From positions 1-64,000 of the forward strand of contig CAXBUH010000065.1 of NCBI GenBank assembly GCA_963978895.1: DNA of 64,000 nt, given 5' to 3'. Below are positions 60,235 through 64,000 of the stretch, piece after piece. The notes under the pieces are model-generated. The model had not been told where the DNA came from, made no database searches, and saw only the letters and a list, made by a program, of their open reading frames with translations. This DNA comes from Erpobdella octoculata (Eukaryota > Annelida > Clitellata > Hirudinida > Erpobdellidae). Position 1 is the first letter of the stretch; each line of letters starts with the position of its first letter. Made by a program: the position numbers and the translations under genes.

Positions 60235-60281
60235 TATTTATACACAGAATCACGCGCTAAAAGTATACCATACATGCAAAT
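60235..60281 (-). promoter_or_regulatory. Candidate promoter driving unit 3
   Basis: Octamer-like ATTTGCAT and TATAAATA as in the other units, upstream of the ORF1 ATG at 59687. Confidence 0.4.
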
Positions 60282-61167
60282 CTACAACGATAGGTTGTTC
60301 TGAAAAGTTCATCCAAAGGTGAGATTCTATTGGATGCTACATGTTAATGAATATTCATGATGACGAGTATACTACAGTACATTACAGTCAACGATAAAAG
60401 TTAATAAAATCAACGATAATAATTTTATAATAAATTGGACTGAAATAATTATAAAAAATTATTACGGAAAATTGTAAATTCCGTATAAAGTCAAATGAAA
60501 CACACATATAAAAATGGAAGGTACCAGGCACATAACAGTCATACAATTTACAAGTTGACAAATCGAAAAGAAGTAAAGCAAATAATTATAGTCATCTGTA
60601 CTTCAAACATTAAAGACTGTTAAGTCATACAATCAAAAAGTTGTAAAATTTGTACAAAATTAATGAAACTGTTTTCAGGACATGTTTAGGTACATTAAAA
60701 CCAGCGATAAAAGTTCATACCATCGTTGATAACAAATTAATTAATTCCATAAAAAATGTTGAGATGGAATTATTATCATGACCAACAGAAAGGCATGTAA
60801 GCAAATAATCTACATTTCAAAAATTGAAAACTATGAAGTCATACAATCAAAAAAGTTGTAAAATTAATGACATTATTTTTATGACATGCTTATGTACATT
60901 AAAACCAACGATAAAAGTTCGTATAATCGTTGATTAAAAATTAATTAATTCCATCAAAAAGTTAAAAAAATTATTATGGAAATTTCTAAGATCCGTACAT
61001 AATTAAATGGAATTATTCTCATGACACATGAAGAAAATGGAAAGTGCCAGGAATGTAAATAAATTATGTCACATAATAACCCGTATGTACAAACATTCAA
61101 ATCGAGGTTAAATTTTCACAAAACCGTTGAAATAAAATGTTAAAAAATCTTGGACTTGAATGGTAGA

Positions 61168-63048
61168 TCACCAGTAACGGAAAAGTTTTCTTAATAGACT
61201 TTTTTCTGTCGTGCATGCTCGTACTGGGCGTGTGTCTTTCGGGATGCACGGATTATTCTCCAGGTTTCTTTTAATGATTCTGAAAAAATCTTGGGAGAAT
61301 TTATCATTGCTGGTGATCACCGGGAGGATTGTTGTTTTCTTGGCGAGAGGATTGGACTGCTGGGAGATGGTGTTCTTGGTACCGTTGAGTTTGTCGGCAA
61401 CTTCTCTGATGAGTTTTTTCGTCTTTATGATGCTGTAACCACGTTTTTTTAATTTGTGGCATAGAAGTAGGCAGGTATCTCGATAAAATTCGGGTGAGGA
61501 TGAAAGCCGAAAATATCTATTGAATTGAGATTTAGCAATACCAGCGTACGTGTGTCGTGGGTGATGTGAACGGATGTGAAGATACTGAAACCTGTTAGTT
61601 TCTTTAAAGTGGGGCCTATAAATTAATTTATCGGCTTCGTCACGGGACACCAGGAGGTCTAGAAACTCTATACCAGTTTCCTGTTCAAAGTTGAACTCGA
61701 TATTGATGCCTGGGATCAAACCATTAATTTCCGGAATCAATTCAACAAAGGAATTTTTATCACCTCGCCACACCAAGAAGATGTCGTCAATATACCGACC
61801 ATAAAAGAATGAATGAGGGAAGGATTTAATGAATTCATCTAATTCAGCTAAATACAAATTCGCCAGGTTTGGCGAGTACGCCTTACCCATAGCACAACCA
61901 TTAACCTGCAAATATCTCTCATCATTAAACAAGAAATCATTGAAATTCAGGGATTGGTCCAACAGAGCAATAATCATCGAAATCTGCCTATCACTATATT
62001 TGTGTTCGTTATTAGTAACCTCTTGGAACTTACGTAAGAAGCTCCTAGCAATTTTTAAGCTACGGGAATTATCCATATTAGTATATAAAGAGGCTACATC
62101 ACCTGTAATTAATAGACAATTTTGCAATGATTCGACTGACTTAGACAATTTATCTATAAAATCAAACGAATCCCGTATGACAGCCGGGACTCCAGAAAGA
62201 AGATTTTTCAGCACAAAGTCTAAGAATACATTAATTTTATTATCGATGGACCCTACGTCAGAGACAATTGGGCGCCCAGGTGGCGTGTTCTCGTTAAACC
62301 ACTTTGCACGGGGCTTATGAATTTTAGGAAGCGTATAGAATCTTCTATCCTTGGCATCCGGAGGGGGCGCTAAATAATTCAGCAACTTATCCGGGAATAT
62401 GCCCTGTATTTTACAGACGCTGAGAATGTGTTTAATGTTATTAGCGCTGTCAAGGCCGTCATTAAGTTTGCGATAGAAATTCGCGTTACTGAGTTGCTGT
62501 GTGCATTCATCAATATAGTTTTTTTTGTCAAGGATCACAAACACATTGCTTTTATCAGCTTTCCTAATGATTACGCTCTCCGTGTCTTTCAGCGACATAA
62601 AAGCTTCTTTTTCTATGTCATTTATGTTGGGTTTGTTCCCACTACTAATTTTATTTGACTTATTGGACTTAGAGAATTTACTGATTAATTTATCGGTATC
62701 CTCATCTATTTGCCTAAGGTTCTCCCGTGTGGTATCAGTCAGGAGTACACTAGCTGGGGTCCATTCACTTTTAATAAATGGGAACCTAGCCTTATTGGAC
62801 ACAAACTTTTTAGATAATGGATTGTTTTCAAAAAAGTCAATCAATGAAATACGCCGTTTGATATAACGGTAGTTTTTAAGAAATATTTCTTTACTTATTG
62901 AGCTATGGCTCATTGTAAATGAAGTGCCCAGTTCCAATAGCTTTAGTTGATGGCTAGACAGAGTTATATTGCTGAAATTAAAACATAACTCTACGCTATC
63001 GGAGCGGGCGAAAGAACTTATAAAAAAGAAGGATTGAGTAATGCGCAT
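61168..63048 (-). CDS. ORF2: Penelope-type reverse transcriptase, unit 4
   Basis: 626 aa, complete and identical to the other three copies. Four uninterrupted RT genes in a row show no decay. Confidence 0.95.
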   Translation of the reverse strand: MRITQSFFFISSFARSDSVELCFNFSNITLSSHQLKLLELGTSFTMSHSSISKEIFLKNYRYIKRRISLIDFFENNPLSKKFVSNKARFPFIKSEWTPASVLLTDTTRENLRQIDEDTDKLISKFSKSNKSNKISSGNKPNINDIEKEAFMSLKDTESVIIRKADKSNVFVILDKKNYIDECTQQLSNANFYRKLNDGLDSANNIKHILSVCKIQGIFPDKLLNYLAPPPDAKDRRFYTLPKIHKPRAKWFNENTPPGRPIVSDVGSIDNKINVFLDFVLKNLLSGVPAVIRDSFDFIDKLSKSVESLQNCLLITGDVASLYTNMDNSRSLKIARSFLRKFQEVTNNEHKYSDRQISMIIALLDQSLNFNDFLFNDERYLQVNGCAMGKAYSPNLANLYLAELDEFIKSFPHSFFYGRYIDDIFLVWRGDKNSFVELIPEINGLIPGINIEFNFEQETGIEFLDLLVSRDEADKLIYRPHFKETNRFQYLHIRSHHPRHTYAGIAKSQFNRYFRLSSSPEFYRDTCLLLCHKLKKRGYSIIKTKKLIREVADKLNGTKNTISQQSNPLAKKTTILPVITSNDKFSQDFFRIIKRNLENNPCIPKDTRPVRACTTEKSLLRKLFRYW

Positions 63049-64000
63049 GGATGTGCCGTGCGCGTGCAGCGTATGTCATCACGCCTACTCTTAAGTGCTT
63101 TGTAAAATATCGCCAAGCGGTCATTGACTGGCAGGCGTCTCAACTCAGCTTTCAAATCTTCAGGCTGAGCTGCTACAACTCGTGTGACTAAGCTTTCCGG
63201 TAGATTCCGGTAGCAGACTGGCTCCTTAACAACACACAAAATTGGGGCTTGATGGCCCGCTGGAGTAGAGGGTTGGTCAGGATTCTGCGGGGGCGCAAAA
63301 GCTACTTTAAAATGGCTTCCCACAGTCTTATATTCCATAAACTTACTAGTGTTATCTTTGTAGAATTTACTACAGAACGTCACTTTCATTGTAAGATTTT
63401 TTGCTAGCCGATCAATTATAATTTGCTCGGCTGGGCTGCGAGTCTTGCGTGACGCACGTGTGGCGTGCGTGTGCTCGTTTTCAACATTAATTATGGCAGG
63501 CGAGCGTTCTAACTGGACAAAAGATCTACGCTGTGAATTATTATTTTCACTAACAGGCGAAGACTCTAGAATATTGGAAATATTACCAATGCTTATACCT
63601 GAGTTTTGTGGGACCTCATTTTCCGCTGAGACTGACAAGTTAAAGCTATTAGTAACTGAATTACTCTGTGCATTATCACCACATATCATTGCGACAAAAC
63701 TATCTTGATTTCTCACTGAGTCTTGAGGCGAACGATGAGTATTTTTAGAAAAGTTTTCAATTATTCGCGTGAGGCGCGCTACCTGGCTTTCTAAGTCTCT
63801 AATGCGAGGATCTGCTTGATGCGTGGTTTCACGCACAGTGCGTGCACTAGGAGGAGGTGCCACTATTGAAACATTGTTTTGAATAACATCAAAGACATTA
63901 ACTTTAAGCCATTCAGAGAAAACTTCCTGGTCCAGCGACCGTCGCGTCTTAATCTTAGCAAGCAGCATTTTCTTAAAGAAAGGTTTGTTGCAGTGGATAA
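63018..64000 (-). CDS. ORF1: Asn-rich PLE structural/RNA-binding candidate, unit 4 (5' part outside window)
   Basis: The C-terminal part (about residue 229 onward) is present and identical to the other copies. It includes the coiled-coil segment and the C-terminal folded part. The Asn-rich head and start codon lie beyond the right edge. The ATG at 63968 is internal (Met239 of the full protein), not the gene start. Confidence 0.85.
   Translation of the reverse strand, partial: IHCNKPFFKKMLLAKIKTRRSLDQEVFSEWLKVNVFDVIQNNVSIVAPPPSARTVRETTHQADPRIRDLESQVARLTRIIENFSKNTHRSPQDSVRNQDSFVAMICGDNAQSNSVTNSFNLSVSAENEVPQNSGISIGNISNILESSPVSENNNSQRRSFVQLERSPAIINVENEHTHATRASRKTRSPAEQIIIDRLAKNLTMKVTFCSKFYKDNTSKFMEYKTVGSHFKVAFAPPQNPDQPSTPAGHQAPILCVVKEPVCYRNLPESLVTRVVAAQPEDLKAELRRLPVNDRLAIFYKALKSRRDDIRCTRTAHPCALLNPSFL
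63021..63027 (-). promoter_or_regulatory. Candidate -1 frameshift site, unit 4
   Basis: T TTT TTA heptamer next to the ORF1 stop at 63020-63018. Confidence 0.6.

Larger units (their letters stand above)
59761..61167 (-). other. PLE 3' flank of unit 4, acting as leader for unit 3
   Basis: Same content as the other flanks: ribozyme, TATA box, candidate intron signals and the diverged direct repeats. No gene is seen. Confidence 0.65.
59761..64000 (-). mobile_element. Endonuclease-less Penelope-like retroelement, unit 4 (cut by window edge)
   Basis: 3' flank, complete ORF2 and the C-terminal part of ORF1. The sequence continues past the window edge without a break, so the array is longer than shown. 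Its right (chromosome-end) limit is not visible. Confidence 0.9.

Overview
This is a eukaryotic chromosome-end (subtelomeric) window with two parts. The left 44.5 kb is satellite DNA. The right 19 kb is a tandem array of a telomere-attached Penelope-like retroelement (PLE). A 275-bp tract of perfect TTAGGG repeats separates them. The host has TTAGGG telomeres and AT-rich DNA. The very short stem III of the element's hammerhead ribozyme is the form known from metazoan PLEs, so an animal is my best guess, but the species cannot be read from this sequence and a fungus is not excluded. There are no host genes, tRNAs, rRNAs or bacterial features.

Layout. 1-44500: about 210-220 head-to-tail satellite monomers of about 198 or 209-210 bp. 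Each is built of two related half-units, and the monomers are organised into several kinds of higher-order repeat. 44501-44775: 45 perfect TTAGGG units plus TTAGG, beginning inside a satellite half-unit where the satellite itself reads TTTAG. 44776-64000: three complete units and one cut-off unit of a PLE, all with a period of exactly 4,995 bp and with identical proteins. All ORFs are on the minus strand, and each pair of units is separated by the same 12-bp telomeric motif (two GTTAGG units on the plus strand).

How the element appears to work. Each unit encodes ORF1 (554 aa; Asn/Arg/Lys-rich head, short coiled coil) and ORF2 (626 aa; Penelope-type reverse transcriptase with a YIDD active site and no GIY-YIG endonuclease). 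ORF2 lies in the -1 frame. A U UUU UUA heptamer sits directly against the ORF1 stop codon, and an 11-bp hairpin follows downstream, so -1 ribosomal frameshifting is a plausible way to make the RT. The 3' flank carries a minimal hammerhead ribozyme, and in a tandem array it also acts as the leader of the next unit. It also has a TATA box with an octamer-like site upstream of it, and a possible 5'-leader intron. The polarity (G-rich telomere strand, then element 3' end, then element 5' end) is what is expected if the telomeric 3' overhang primes reverse transcription. The element RNA carries CCUAACCCUAAC, a telomerase-RNA-template-like motif, at the priming position.

The strongest hypothesis is that the array is one continuous cDNA, made by rolling around a hammerhead-processed circular RNA after priming on a telomere end. 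This would explain the exact period, the identical junctions, the lack of 5' truncation and the position of the ribozyme. It is inference. Recombination-based amplification, reverse transcription of an already multimeric transcript, and assembly artefact are the competing explanations.
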